Below, piece by piece: positions 25,438-34,656 of a stretch of 64,000 bases of DNA. The notes under the pieces were generated by a model. That model had not been told where the DNA came from and searched no databases. It worked only from the letters and a program-made list of their open reading frames with translations. A program made the position numbers and the translations under genes. The stretch lies in assembly GCF_036388275.1 (NCBI RefSeq), contig NZ_DASVSF010000107.1, positions 77,890-141,889 of the forward strand, given 5' to 3'. Position 1 is the stretch's first letter. Each line of letters starts with the position of its first letter. The stretch is from Longimicrobium sp. (GTDB lineage: Bacteria > Gemmatimonadota > Gemmatimonadetes > Longimicrobiales > Longimicrobiaceae).

Positions 25438-26376
25438 ATGAGCGACCAGATTCCCGCCGCGCTCCAGGAGCTTCCCTGGGAGCTGCCCCGCAACTTCCTG
25501 GGGCTGGAAGGCGACGCGGCCACCTGGCAGAACGCCGGCGTGGTCATCGTGCCCATTCCGTACGAGAGCACCGTCAGCTACCAGGGCGGCACCAAGCTGG
25601 GCCCCGACGCCATCATCCAGGCGTCGCGCTTCATCGAGCTGTACGACCAGGAGCTGGATGGCGAGCCGGGGCCCGACGTGGGCGTGTGCACGCTGCCCGC
25701 GCTGCACCTCACCAGCGCCGGGCCCGAGGCGGCCGTCCGCGAGCTGCGCGAGTGCTACGACGCCATCCTGGCGGAGGCGGGGGATCGTCTCGTCATCGGG
25801 CTGGGGGGCGAGCACAGCATCACCAGCGCGCCGGTGCTGGCGCATGCGGACCGCCTGGGCGAGGGGCGCCGCCTGTCGATCCTGCAGTTCGACGCGCACG
25901 GCGACCTGCGGCTGGAGTACGAGGGCTCGGCGTTTTCGCACGCGGCGGTGATGGCGCAGTGCATCGACCGCGCGGACCTGGTGCAGGTGGGCATCCGCGC
26001 CATCACCAGCGAGGAGCGCGCTCTGATCCGCGAGCGCGAGGGCAGCATCACCACCATCTTCGCCGACGAGATGTGGGACAACGACGCGTGGCAGGACCGC
26101 GCGTTCGATGCCCTGGGTGACGACGTGTTCATCACCTTCGACGTGGACTACTTCGACCCGTCGCTGATGCCCGCCACCGGCACCCCTGAGCCCGGCGGCC
26201 CGCCGTGGTACCCCACGCTGAAGCTTCTGCGCCGGGTGTTCGAGGAAAAGAACGTCGTGGGCGTGGACGTGGTGGAGCTGGCGCCGATGGGTGGCAACTC
26301 GGCGCCGGACTTCGTGGTCGCCAAGCTCGTGTACAAGATGATCGCGTACCACAGCCTGGCGACGCGCCGCGGCTAA
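25438..26376 (+). CDS. speB: Agmatinase
   Basis: 312 residues of the ureohydrolase family; hydrolyses agmatine to putrescine and urea. The manganese-binding motifs are GLGGEHSITS, QFDAHGDLR and TFDVDYFDPS, with YQGGTKLGPDAIIQAS in the N-terminal part. It completes the route begun by SpeA. The gene stands alone on plus, followed after 12 bases by a palindromic repeat. Confidence 0.93.
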   Translation: MSDQIPAALQELPWELPRNFLGLEGDAATWQNAGVVIVPIPYESTVSYQGGTKLGPDAIIQASRFIELYDQELDGEPGPDVGVCTLPALHLTSAGPEAAVRELRECYDAILAEAGDRLVIGLGGEHSITSAPVLAHADRLGEGRRLSILQFDAHGDLRLEYEGSAFSHAAVMAQCIDRADLVQVGIRAITSEERALIREREGSITTIFADEMWDNDAWQDRAFDALGDDVFITFDVDYFDPSLMPATGTPEPGGPPWYPTLKLLRRVFEEKNVVGVDVVELAPMGGNSAPDFVVAKLVYKMIAYHSLATRRG

Positions 26377-26388
26377 GCGAAAGAAGGT

Positions 26389-26471
26389 CTCACACGGAGT
26401 CCACGGAGGGCACGGAGGAAAAGGAGGGCGCTCCCCGGCCTCCTCCGTGTCCTCCGTGCCCTCCGTGTGAG
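26389..26471. repeat. Palindromic repeat of the cacggaggg type
   Basis: 83-base inverted repeat: ctcacacggag ... ctccgtgtgag, with internal cacggagg units matched by cctccgtg units. It is a variant of the acgcagagg palindromes at 41 and 42 kb and could act as a terminator for speB. Confidence 0.85.
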
Positions 26472-26501
26472 CTGCAGTTTTCTTTAGATACAGGAGCAAT
26501 G

Positions 26502-26738
26502 ATGCCGCGCGAAGTGACGGACGGGAACGGGGTCACGTGGAGCCTCGTGGAGGCGTACGCGGGGCTGTCGGAGGATGGAAAGAGTGAGGCGGCGCGCGTG
26601 GAGGGCACCGACCGCTTCCGCGTGATCGCCACTCCCACCGGCGGCGCGCAGAGCGTGGAACTGGAGCTGCCCGCCGGCTGGGCCGACGACCTGTCCGACG
26701 ATGACCTTGTGAAGGAGATCGGCGCCGCGGCGGAGTGA
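26502..26738 (+). CDS. Small acidic protein of unknown function
   Basis: 78 residues, not recognised. CAGGAG at 26491-26496 fits the second of two adjacent ATGs. The protein is acidic (several E/D, ending LSDDDLVKEIGAAAE), soluble and beta-rich in the middle (RFRVIATPTGGAQSVELELP). It lies between the speB palindrome and the groES promoter; no partner is evident. Confidence 0.65.
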   Translation: MPREVTDGNGVTWSLVEAYAGLSEDGKSEAARVEGTDRFRVIATPTGGAQSVELELPAGWADDLSDDDLVKEIGAAAE

Positions 26739-26842
26739 CAGGAAAAGCATCCCGGGACTGCCACGCCGACCAATCGTTCCGCCACTCTGGCACGATCCAG
26801 AAGGTACAGTGGATGCACTGCGCCGGGCCCGTTGCCGCCTGC

Positions 26843-26870
26843 TTGACAGCGGGCGGCTGCGGGTTATGTT
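26843..26870 (+). promoter_or_regulatory. groESL promoter
   Basis: TTGACA at 26843-26848, 16-base spacer, TATGTT at 26865-26870. Transcription would begin at or just before the CIRCE element at 26881. Confidence 0.8.
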
Positions 26871-26880
26871 ACCCGGGCTG

Positions 26881-26907
26881 TTAGCACTCCCCGAGTGCGA
26901 GTGCTAA
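26881..26907 (+). promoter_or_regulatory. CIRCE operator (HrcA binding site)
   Basis: Perfect TTAGCACTC-N9-GAGTGCTAA. This is the known HrcA operator that represses groESL until heat or unfolded protein. hrcA itself is not in the window. Confidence 0.97.
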
Positions 26908-26950
26908 CAGAAAGCAACCAATCACATCTACGTTCCACGGAGGGTCACTG

Positions 26951-27253
26951 ATGCCTACCGCGACCGATCTCAAGGTCAAGCCGCTCGCGGACCGCGTCGT
27001 CGTCAAGGCGCTCGAAGAGAGCGAGCAGATGCGCGGCGGTCTGTACATTCCGGACACGGCCAAGGAAAAGCCCCAGCAGGGCGAAGTCATGGCCGTTGGG
27101 CCGGGACGCGTGGAGGACGGCAAGCGCGTTGAGATGGAGCTGAAGGTGGGTGACAAGGTGCTCTACGGGAAGTACAGCGGCACCGAGGTCACCGTCGAGA
27201 ACGAGCAGTACCTGATCCTGCGCGAGTCCGACGTCCTCGCGGTGGTCGGCTGA
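26951..27253 (+). CDS. groES: Co-chaperonin GroES
   Basis: 100-residue lid of the chaperonin. KPLADRVVVKALEESEQMRG, the mobile loop GGLYIPDTAKEKPQQG and GTEVTVENEQYLILRESDVL are standard. A GGAGGG lies 9 bases before the ATG. It is the first gene of the groES-groEL operon under CIRCE control. Confidence 0.98.
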   Translation: MPTATDLKVKPLADRVVVKALEESEQMRGGLYIPDTAKEKPQQGEVMAVGPGRVEDGKRVEMELKVGDKVLYGKYSGTEVTVENEQYLILRESDVLAVVG

Positions 27254-27324
27254 ATCGTCCCGGCGACCGCCGCACGTTCTGACTGACTGAAATTTTTCCA
27301 CCCAGATAAAAGAGGATACGAACG

Positions 27325-28965
<1,641 letters not shown>

Positions 28966-29034
28966 TGTCGCACCGGTGAACGGGCTTCGGTCCGCTCACC
29001 GGGAGTGCTGTCGGATAACTCCGGATTTCGTACC

Positions 29035-29066
29035 CACCGCCCGCAGGGATCTCCCTGCGGGCGGTG
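29035..29066 (+). terminator. groEL terminator hairpin
   Basis: Perfect 15-bp stem (caccgcccgcaggga and complement) with a two-base centre, 69 bases after the groEL stop. There is no strong T run. Confidence 0.75.
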
Positions 29067-29254
29067 GTGCGTTCAGGCTCCTTTCTCGCGGCCGCACCTC
29101 CTCCCTGCAGCCGCGTCATCTTGTCCGTGGGCGCCCGCTCCGGCCAAGCCGAAAGCCCGATGGCACTCCCGCGGGGTTTTCCGGGTACGTCCCATCACCT
29201 CCCTTCATCGCCACGAGAGCATCCGTGGCGACTCTCCTGCTCCAAGGCTTCTCC

Positions 29255-31696
29255 ATGGCACTTTCCATCGACAACAACACCTCCATCGTTTCGGTCGCCG
29301 ATCTAACCCAGCTGAAAGCGCAGTCCGTGCCGCCCGGCGCGGATTTGTGCTGGGTAGAAGGCATCGGGCTGTACCGCTACGACCCGAATGCCACCGGCGA
29401 TCAGGAGCCGTTCGTGGTGATTCCGGGCAGCGGCAACCCCACCACAGACGGACGCTGGGTGCTGGATGATCCCGAAGACGACGCCCGCCTGTCTCGACAG
29501 CCAGCCACCGACACGGACCGCCTCCTGGCCTGGGCGGAGCGCGCCCGGGCACTGACCCGGGCGGTGGGCGACAAGGCTGCGCTCACGTACAACCACATCG
29601 CCAAGGGCAGCCTGAACCTTTCGGGGGTGGAAGTGATCGCGCCGGCAGGGCTGGAGATCGCGGCCGAGATCAGCGTCGCAGATAATCTGAACGTTCTGGC
29701 CAGGATCGGCGCGGTTTCAGACATGCCCTCCACGTTCTACGCGGTGGATGAGAACGTTCTGCCCGGGACCGACCGCCTGAAGAGCGCCGCATTGCTCACC
29801 GCGTACAACCTGAAGCCCGGCGACCTCATCGTGCTGCGGCGCACCGCAACACGGGGGGCCACGCAAATCGGTGAGATGAACGCGGTGAAAGGGATTCGCG
29901 ACGGCATCATCTATTGCGAGCACCCGTGGCTTTACGACGGGATCTACAACGCCGCGGGCGCGCAGACGCAGGTAGGAGGCTATCCCGTGGGCGATGGGGC
30001 GGAGGTGGCGTTCATCACGCCTCGCCATGTTTCCTTCACCAGCCCGCTCACGCTCTCCTTCGCCCGGACGCCCTTCGAGTCCCAGGGAACGAAAGGCGTC
30101 CCCAAGATTCCGGTCGGCATGGACGTGTGGATGCCCGCCTGGAGCGAAATCAAGGCGCGGGCGGTAGGAGCCACCGGCGGCGGCGTGAGGGTATACGGCG
30201 GCTATGGAACGCAGGTGGAACTGTGGGGAGCCGCCTGCACCAGCAAAAACATGGACGACGGTACCATCGGGTTGGTGACGGGCGGGCGCAACGTACGGGT
30301 ATACCTGCACGCTGGGGCGGGGCGGCACGTGGTGGGCTCCGGCGGCCATGACAAGCTTGGAATGGCGATCTGGCGCTTTGGCGGCGAAGCGCAGGGCGGG
30401 CGCAGCACCGCGGCGCTGGATACCCACGCCAACGTGATGGAGCTGCTGGTGGAGCCCGGGACCGTCTTCTCCGGCGGCGACGTGCAGGACCCCAACGCAG
30501 CCGACGGGCAGACGTTCCGCCCCGGCGGCGCTTCCATTGCCGCGTACCGATGGCGTGCGCCGCACGTCATCGGCCGGAGTTTGACCGCGGTAACCTCGCT
30601 ACGCAATGGGGAATACGTCCATCTCATCGAGATTGGCGTAATAGACCTGGAGGATTGCGACCACGGTTACAGGCAGAACGAGGGGGCTGATGGTCCTGTG
30701 GTACGGCTGGCGCGCATCGGTTGCATCCGGGGGTCGCTACGCAGCACGTGGGTGCCCGCGCTTCAGAACCAGTCGCCGTCGTTAGGCCGGTGGTACGTCG
30801 GCCACGCGATCAGCCTACTGAAGGACACGATCTACCGGTTGGAGGTGGGTGACATCGACGTGACCGGCGGGGCGGCGCTCTACATTGGCAGTAAGCCGAA
30901 GCCGGCGGACGGGGATACGCCGGCGGTGCTAGGAGTGACGTTCCCGGCAGGAACGCGGCTGCGGCTGGGTCGCGTCCGCTGCCGCAGGCTGTACCGGGTT
31001 CCCGCCGCGGATCACAACACGGTTGCGTCTGACGGGAGCCGAAGCCAGGTGTCGGCTCTCCAGATGCTCTTTGCGATACGGAACATCAACACGAACGTCA
31101 CGGGGCTGACTGCGGAGAGCTTTGCGGCGGAGGGGTACGACGCAGCGCTCATGGTGGGCACCCCGATGGACCATGTGGAGTTCGGCCGGGTGGAGTGGCG
31201 GAACAACTTCACCAACGGGTTCATCTCCGCCAACATCGGTACCCTGGTTCTGGGGAGCGGCGAAATCGCGCAACCCACTCAGACAGCCGCCACGTACGGC
31301 TATGTGGAGTGCGAGAACGACGCCACGATCGGCATGCTCTACCTGTCGTCGGAGCTGCGCTTTACCGGGGACCACCAGTTCATCTTCGGCCGGACAGGCA
31401 AGGTGGGCACCATCGTGGGCACGCCGGCGCGGCTGCCGGCCAGCTTCGCTGGCTTTGGCTACCGGACCCGCGCTATCGCCAACTTCGATCCCGCGATCCA
31501 CACCGACGAAAACTCGGAGATCTGGGTTCGCACCGGTGCGCTCACCAGTCCCGGCGAGGTGTGGATCTGGCGGGCCCCGGCCACGCACCCGGACGCGAAC
31601 GGCACGCTCGCGGGCTTTCCCAACGGCACGCGGGTCACGGACCGGACCACGGGCACCAGCTACGTCAAGTCGGGCGGAACGTGGACTGCGGTGTGA
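29255..31696 (+). CDS. Orphan tail-fibre/tailspike-like protein
   Basis: 813 residues, not matched to a named family. The N-terminal DLCWVEGIGLYRYDPNATG followed by TTDGRWVLDD resembles the short head-binding module of phage tail spikes. The large middle is strand-rich with many Gly/Asn turns, as in right-handed beta-helix fibres. The C-terminus FPNGTRVTDRTTGTSYVKSG looks like a phage fibre cap. No signal peptide is seen and no phage genes are adjacent. It uses some codons rare elsewhere here (ATA, CTA). Start ATG 29255 is uncertain; a GTG about 30 bases upstream is possible. Likely horizontally acquired. Confidence 0.55.
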   Translation: MALSIDNNTSIVSVADLTQLKAQSVPPGADLCWVEGIGLYRYDPNATGDQEPFVVIPGSGNPTTDGRWVLDDPEDDARLSRQPATDTDRLLAWAERARALTRAVGDKAALTYNHIAKGSLNLSGVEVIAPAGLEIAAEISVADNLNVLARIGAVSDMPSTFYAVDENVLPGTDRLKSAALLTAYNLKPGDLIVLRRTATRGATQIGEMNAVKGIRDGIIYCEHPWLYDGIYNAAGAQTQVGGYPVGDGAEVAFITPRHVSFTSPLTLSFARTPFESQGTKGVPKIPVGMDVWMPAWSEIKARAVGATGGGVRVYGGYGTQVELWGAACTSKNMDDGTIGLVTGGRNVRVYLHAGAGRHVVGSGGHDKLGMAIWRFGGEAQGGRSTAALDTHANVMELLVEPGTVFSGGDVQDPNAADGQTFRPGGASIAAYRWRAPHVIGRSLTAVTSLRNGEYVHLIEIGVIDLEDCDHGYRQNEGADGPVVRLARIGCIRGSLRSTWVPALQNQSPSLGRWYVGHAISLLKDTIYRLEVGDIDVTGGAALYIGSKPKPADGDTPAVLGVTFPAGTRLRLGRVRCRRLYRVPAADHNTVASDGSRSQVSALQMLFAIRNINTNVTGLTAESFAAEGYDAALMVGTPMDHVEFGRVEWRNNFTNGFISANIGTLVLGSGEIAQPTQTAATYGYVECENDATIGMLYLSSELRFTGDHQFIFGRTGKVGTIVGTPARLPASFAGFGYRTRAIANFDPAIHTDENSEIWVRTGALTSPGEVWIWRAPATHPDANGTLAGFPNGTRVTDRTTGTSYVKSGGTWTAV

Positions 31697-31779
31697 TCGG
31701 GTGCATAAGGCGCAGATAGGCCGCCCGTTGCTCAGGTAAACGCGCTGCAAGGCGGAACGGATGCGGTCGATGAAAAAGG

Positions 31780-31810
31780 CCGGCGGAGTGCCGTAAAGGC
31801 TCTCCGCCGG
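31780..31810 (+). terminator. Terminator after the tail-fibre-like gene
   Basis: Arms ccggcggag and ctccgccgg with a 13-base loop, followed by TTCGTTGTTCG. Confidence 0.7.
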
Positions 31811-31856
31811 TTCGTTGTTCGTCCTGCTGCAGAGCGTTTATGACAATGCGTGTCGA

Positions 31857-31985
31857 TCAGTTATTGTTCTCAAGTTCCTTCACCAGCCGGTCGAGTTCGC
31901 GGACTCGTTCCCTCGCCAGGCGAGCGATGGCCTTCTCCCACCCCGCAGGAGGCGAGCGGTAGCTCGCACACCGTGTGACGTTCAC
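31857..31985 (-). CDS. Small coiled-coil protein coupled to the HTH gene
   Basis: 42 residues from a GTG that overlaps the HTH stop by four bases (GTGA). The C-terminal two thirds, WEKAIARLARERVRELDRL onward, form an amphipathic helix with Leu/Val/Ile at heptad spacing, so a coiled coil is likely. Overlap and composition argue for a real gene. It could be a dimerisation or inhibitor partner of the upstream HTH protein. Confidence 0.5.
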   Translation of the reverse strand: MNVTRCASYRSPPAGWEKAIARLARERVRELDRLVKELENNN

Positions 31986-32242
31986 GAGTTTCGAAGGTTC
32001 CCGGCGCGCAACTCGCGCGCGAAGTGGTTGAGATCCCCTCCGCGCTCGTGGGCGAGTTGAGCAAGGACTTCGGGCCAGTTGTCCGGCGGCGGAAATCCTC
32101 CGCCCTCACGTCTCCACCGGCTGATCGTCTCCCGACGCACGCCGAAGCGTTCAGCGACAGCGCCAAGGGAGAGCCCGATGTCAGTGAGTCGATCCGTAGC
32201 CGCTGCGAAAGTGAGCTTCGCCGCCATCTCCAGCCAAGTCAA
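31982..32242 (-). CDS. Small helix-turn-helix protein
   Basis: 86 residues. The segment LSLGAVAERFGVRRETISRW is a clear helix-turn-helix with the recognition helix RRETISRWRR. The rest is short: an N-terminal helix (MAAKLTFAAATDRL) and an acidic, Trp-containing tail. It resembles small phage or toxin-antitoxin regulators. Its 5' region, read on minus, holds three TGTCAA hexamers that may be its operators. It overlaps the coiled-coil gene downstream. Confidence 0.7.
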   Translation of the reverse strand: MTWLEMAAKLTFAAATDRLTDIGLSLGAVAERFGVRRETISRWRREGGGFPPPDNWPEVLAQLAHERGGDLNHFARELRAGNLRNS

Positions 32243-32282
32243 AAAGTGTTGACATCAGCCCTCTTGACAAACCCTATTGACA
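32238..32282. promoter_or_regulatory. Cluster of TTGACA boxes in front of the HTH gene
   Basis: Three identical TTGACA hexamers at 32249, 32264 and 32277 (TGTCAA on minus). The first also forms an inverted repeat GTCAA-N6-TTGAC at 32238-32253 with an upstream half-site. The cluster immediately precedes the HTH start at 32242, overlapping it slightly. A regulator-binding array is likelier than three overlapping promoters. Confidence 0.5.
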
Positions 32283-32424
32283 TGGCAGGGCAAAAGACAA
32301 GGGGATTGGCGTCAGACCCGCGAAGATCAGGACGCCAACCCCCTCCCACAGACGACCCGAAGGCCGCCCGCTCACATAGAGTAGCCCTGTCCGCGGCTTA
32401 GGGGCAAGAGCTTGGAGGTACGGC

Positions 32425-32665
32425 ATGGAACAGCAGCACACACCCTCGCCCATGCGGCTCCTGGAGATCCTGACGGACCGGTTCGGCGCGCTGGAGGCGG
32501 TGGCCAACTCGTCGATCAAGCTGGCCCGCTACGCGCCCGGAGGACGAGCTGGCGATGGATCGGCTCGTCGCGGAAGCGGTGCTGGAGTTCGGCACCAGCC
32601 TGCGCGAGGCGGGCGACGGGGCGACGCAGTGGGCGCGGGACCGCGGAGTGGCACGCCTGCAGTAG
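32425..32665 (+). pseudogene. Small helical gene broken by a single-base frameshift
   Basis: GGAGGT five to six bases before ATG 32425 marks a real start. The first frame reads MEQQHTPSPMRLLEILTDRF and on to KLARYAP. There a one-base shift in the run cccggagg is needed to continue as EDELAMDRLVAEAVLEFG to a stop at 32665, giving an intact protein of about 80 residues. Both halves are helical and match in composition, while the unshifted frame turns into Gly/Arg-rich noise. Function unknown. It may be a real mutation or an error in the sequence. Confidence 0.6.
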
Positions 32666-32672
32666 CGAGCGG

Positions 32673-32707
32673 ATCGGTCCCGCCACCCCGGGGTGACGGG
32701 GACCGAT
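32673..32707. terminator. Bidirectional terminator between convergent genes
   Basis: Arms atcggtcccgccacccc and ggggtgacggggaccgat pair with one bulge and one wobble. It lies 8 bases after the frameshifted gene and 12 bases beyond the 3' end of the minus gene. Confidence 0.8.
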
Positions 32708-32718
32708 TCGTTCAGCGA

Positions 32719-33660
32719 TCAGTGGCTGTTGGGCCGTTCGAAGCGCCAGATGCCACGCTTCATCCGGGCCCTCCACGCGGCCTCGGCCGCGGCGAGGCGG
32801 GCGGCATCCGCGGGCGCACGCAGGTCGCCGACCCATTCCGACGAGCGCTCACCGTTGATGACGACGTACTCGCTATCCACGACAGCATCGTCAAACCGCA
32901 CCAGCTCCTTGAGGATGTCGTAACAAAGCGTACCCGCCCGCACCGGCTCTCCCTTCACCCCGTCCTTGACGACTCGCGCGGTGGTGGGACCTGCGTCATC
33001 CAGGCAGTCGACCAGCATCTCGATGCCTGCATCGCCGAACCTGTAGATGGACGCCTTGATCTGGCGATACAGGTCCGCCGAGTCGGCGTCGAAGACCCAG
33101 CCCCACATCCCCCGTTCCGCGTACGTTCCCTCCAGGAGCAGAAGATTGACCTTGAGCGCCACCAGTCGGTTCGCGTTTTCCGTTCGCCACTGGTGCTCCC
33201 GGGCAAGCCACGAATCATAGAACGCCAGGGCCGCCTGTCGGGTCAGCGGCGGCCCGGGCGGCTCCTGGTGGTTCGTCCCGATGCGCTCTGGTGCGGGGTA
33301 CTCGTCGTAGATGACCGTGAGTTGACGCCGCCACCGGTGAAAACCCTGCCGCAGGGTGACGTGGAACACCTGCCCGAGAACCGGCCCGCGGGCGCGCTGA
33401 TGGAGGAAGTAGCTCACGGAATCCGCTTCCTTCATGGCCTTCTCGGCCGCACGCGGATCCAGCGCCTTCGCCAGGTCAGCGTCGAAGGCGCCCTTCGGCC
33501 AGACCCCGATGGCTCCGCGACGAGCCAGGTCGGCCTTCGCGGCCCGGTCGAAGGCGCCGGCCTCATACACCCAGGCTGCACCCAGGCCACAGAGAACGAG
33601 GAGGGTCTGGATCGCGCCGCTGAGGGTGATGATGCGGCGGCGCGGAGGTACGTCGGTCAT
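32719..33660 (-). CDS. Membrane-anchored protein of unknown function
   Basis: 313 residues, not recognised. A basic start MTDVPPRRR leads to one membrane helix (about 11-31), then a soluble, Trp- and Tyr-rich domain with VFHVTLRQGFHRWRRQLTVI, TRQAALAFYDSWLAREHQW and ENANRLVALKVNLLLLEG. The helix orientation suggests the bulk lies outside the cytoplasm. ATG 33660 is chosen because the longer frame has no ribosome site and would bury the helix. No partner gene is adjacent. Confidence 0.7.
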   Translation of the reverse strand: MTDVPPRRRIITLSGAIQTLLVLCGLGAAWVYEAGAFDRAAKADLARRGAIGVWPKGAFDADLAKALDPRAAEKAMKEADSVSYFLHQRARGPVLGQVFHVTLRQGFHRWRRQLTVIYDEYPAPERIGTNHQEPPGPPLTRQAALAFYDSWLAREHQWRTENANRLVALKVNLLLLEGTYAERGMWGWVFDADSADLYRQIKASIYRFGDAGIEMLVDCLDDAGPTTARVVKDGVKGEPVRAGTLCYDILKELVRFDDAVVDSEYVVINGERSSEWVGDLRAPADAARLAAAEAAWRARMKRGIWRFERPNSH

Positions 33661-33934
33661 GGTGGTAGACCGCGGAGGATGGAGGGTGAGACGCGGGGCA
33701 GGGGATTCGCCGCGCGCCCAGGGGTGGGGTGCACCGGAAGACAAAATCTCCCGGCCGTTCTCGGCGACGAGCAAACTATGCCGCGAATTCCGAAAAGTCG
33801 ACGATCTTCGCCGCGTGCGGTACGGCCCGTCGCTCTCCGAAGAGGTGGCCGCGAGGGGGGATGATGCGGCTGAACGGCTGACGCGTTCGACGAGGATGGG
33901 TGGCGCCCGCCCGCCAGGGGTTCGGACGTGGCCG
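33661..33934. other. Spacer upstream of the minus-strand membrane protein gene
   Basis: Roughly 270 bases without a gene that I can support. It should hold the promoter of the 313-residue membrane protein, but no clear boxes are seen. Confidence 0.4.
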
Positions 33935-33964
33935 GCGGGTCCGGGCGCAGTCGCCCGGACCCGC
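33935..33964 (-). terminator. Hairpin after the Cys-rich peptide tail
   Basis: Perfect 13-bp stem (gcgggtccgggcg and complement) with loop cagt, five bases past the peptide stop on minus. Strong stem, no T run. Confidence 0.65.
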
Positions 33965-33969
33965 GGCCG

Positions 33970-34065
33970 TCAGCAGGTGCAGGTGCGCTGCTCGGTGTAG
34001 AAGCAGTTCATCACGTACGTCCCGAGATCGGCCTCCACGGCTTCCAGGCCGCGCACGGAGCCCAC
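33970..34065 (-). pseudogene. Cys-rich peptide tail resembling a RiPP precursor C-terminus
   Basis: Minus-strand frame ending LGTYVMNCFYTEQRTCTC-stop. From GTG 34065 it gives 31 residues; a TGA blocks the frame about 15 bases upstream. The acidic stretch EAVEAD followed by a Cys/Thr/Tyr-rich end resembles leader-to-core layout of ribosomal peptides with Cys-containing cores. A strong hairpin follows. No modifying enzyme is nearby, and the leader seems missing, so it is more likely a remnant than a working precursor. Weak start site. Confidence 0.35.
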
Positions 34066-34098
34066 CCCGGCCTCGCCAGCGGACAGTCAATCAGGCCG

Positions 34099-34140
34099 TC
34101 ACGCCATCTGCAGCCAGCGGATCAGCTCCTTCGGAGTTGC
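34099..34140 (-). pseudogene. 3' scrap of an ABC-2 permease gene
   Basis: The last codons read PKELIRWLQMA-stop, nearly the same as the end of the intact permease at 36428 (MGELIRWLRMA-stop). Nineteen bases are identical between the two sites. Upstream sequence in this frame no longer resembles a permease. It is a remnant of a second exporter gene lost by deletion. Confidence 0.55.
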
Positions 34141-34194
34141 GAAGAGACAGCCCTGTCCGTACGCTGGAGTCTGACTTCCGTGGAGGGCAGAGAC

Positions 34195-34608
34195 ATGATC
34201 CCGCTTGACCGTGAATGGCACCCGGCCCCTGGAGCGTCGCCAACTGTGCTGGCCCGTCTCCAGGGCGCCTCGCCTGTCCGGCTGCCGCCCGCGTACCTAA
34301 ATCTGCTGGCGTTCAGCAACGGGGGAGAAGGCCCCTTGCCCGTGCAGCCGTTCAACCTCTGCCTGTATTCCGCCGAAGAGGTAATCGAGATCGAGCACGA
34401 AGGCTCCTACAAGGACTTCTTTCCGGGGCTCCTGGTGATCGGCGGCAACGGAGGCGGAGAGGCGATCGCGCTCGACGTCCGCCGGGGTGAACCCTGGCCG
34501 GTGGTCTTCTTCGATATGACGAACATCGACCTCGAAGAGAGCATCCGACCCCTCGCGCCGGACTTCGACGCGTTTCTCGAAAGGGTCGGCGTTGAGGAGG
34601 ACGAGTAG
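34195..34608 (+). CDS. SMI1/KNR4 (SUKH)-family protein
   Basis: 137 residues from ATG 34195 with GGAGGG eight bases before. The fold marks are LPPAYLNLLAFSNGGEGPL, the LYSAEEVIEIE strand-helix, FFPGLLVIGGNGGGEAIALD and PWPVVFFDMTNIDLEES. Such proteins often act as immunity proteins to contact-dependent or polymorphic toxins, or as stand-alone regulators. No toxin gene is visible, so it may be an orphan immunity gene. It stands where an exporter and peptide scrap suggest past deletion. Confidence 0.85.
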   Translation: MIPLDREWHPAPGASPTVLARLQGASPVRLPPAYLNLLAFSNGGEGPLPVQPFNLCLYSAEEVIEIEHEGSYKDFFPGLLVIGGNGGGEAIALDVRRGEPWPVVFFDMTNIDLEESIRPLAPDFDAFLERVGVEEDE

Positions 34609-34630
34609 CGCCCAGCAGCGACAACGGGCG

Positions 34631-34656
34631 AACATGCAACGTAGATGTTGCATGTT
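34631..34656. repeat. Perfect 10-bp inverted repeat
   Basis: aacatgcaac-gtagat-gttgcatgtt, 22 bases after the SMI1/KNR4 stop. It is much more AT-rich than its surroundings. It could be a terminator without a T run or a protein-binding site. Confidence 0.6.

Noticed and set aside
31870..32166. 98-codon minus frame over the HTH gene
   Set aside because: It overlaps the HTH and coiled-coil frames, is Gly/Arg/Ser-rich, and has no start signal. The two smaller frames fit better.
34099..34140. Treating ELIRWLQMA as a full second exporter gene
   Set aside because: Upstream in the same frame the sequence no longer looks like a permease, so only a 3' scrap remains.
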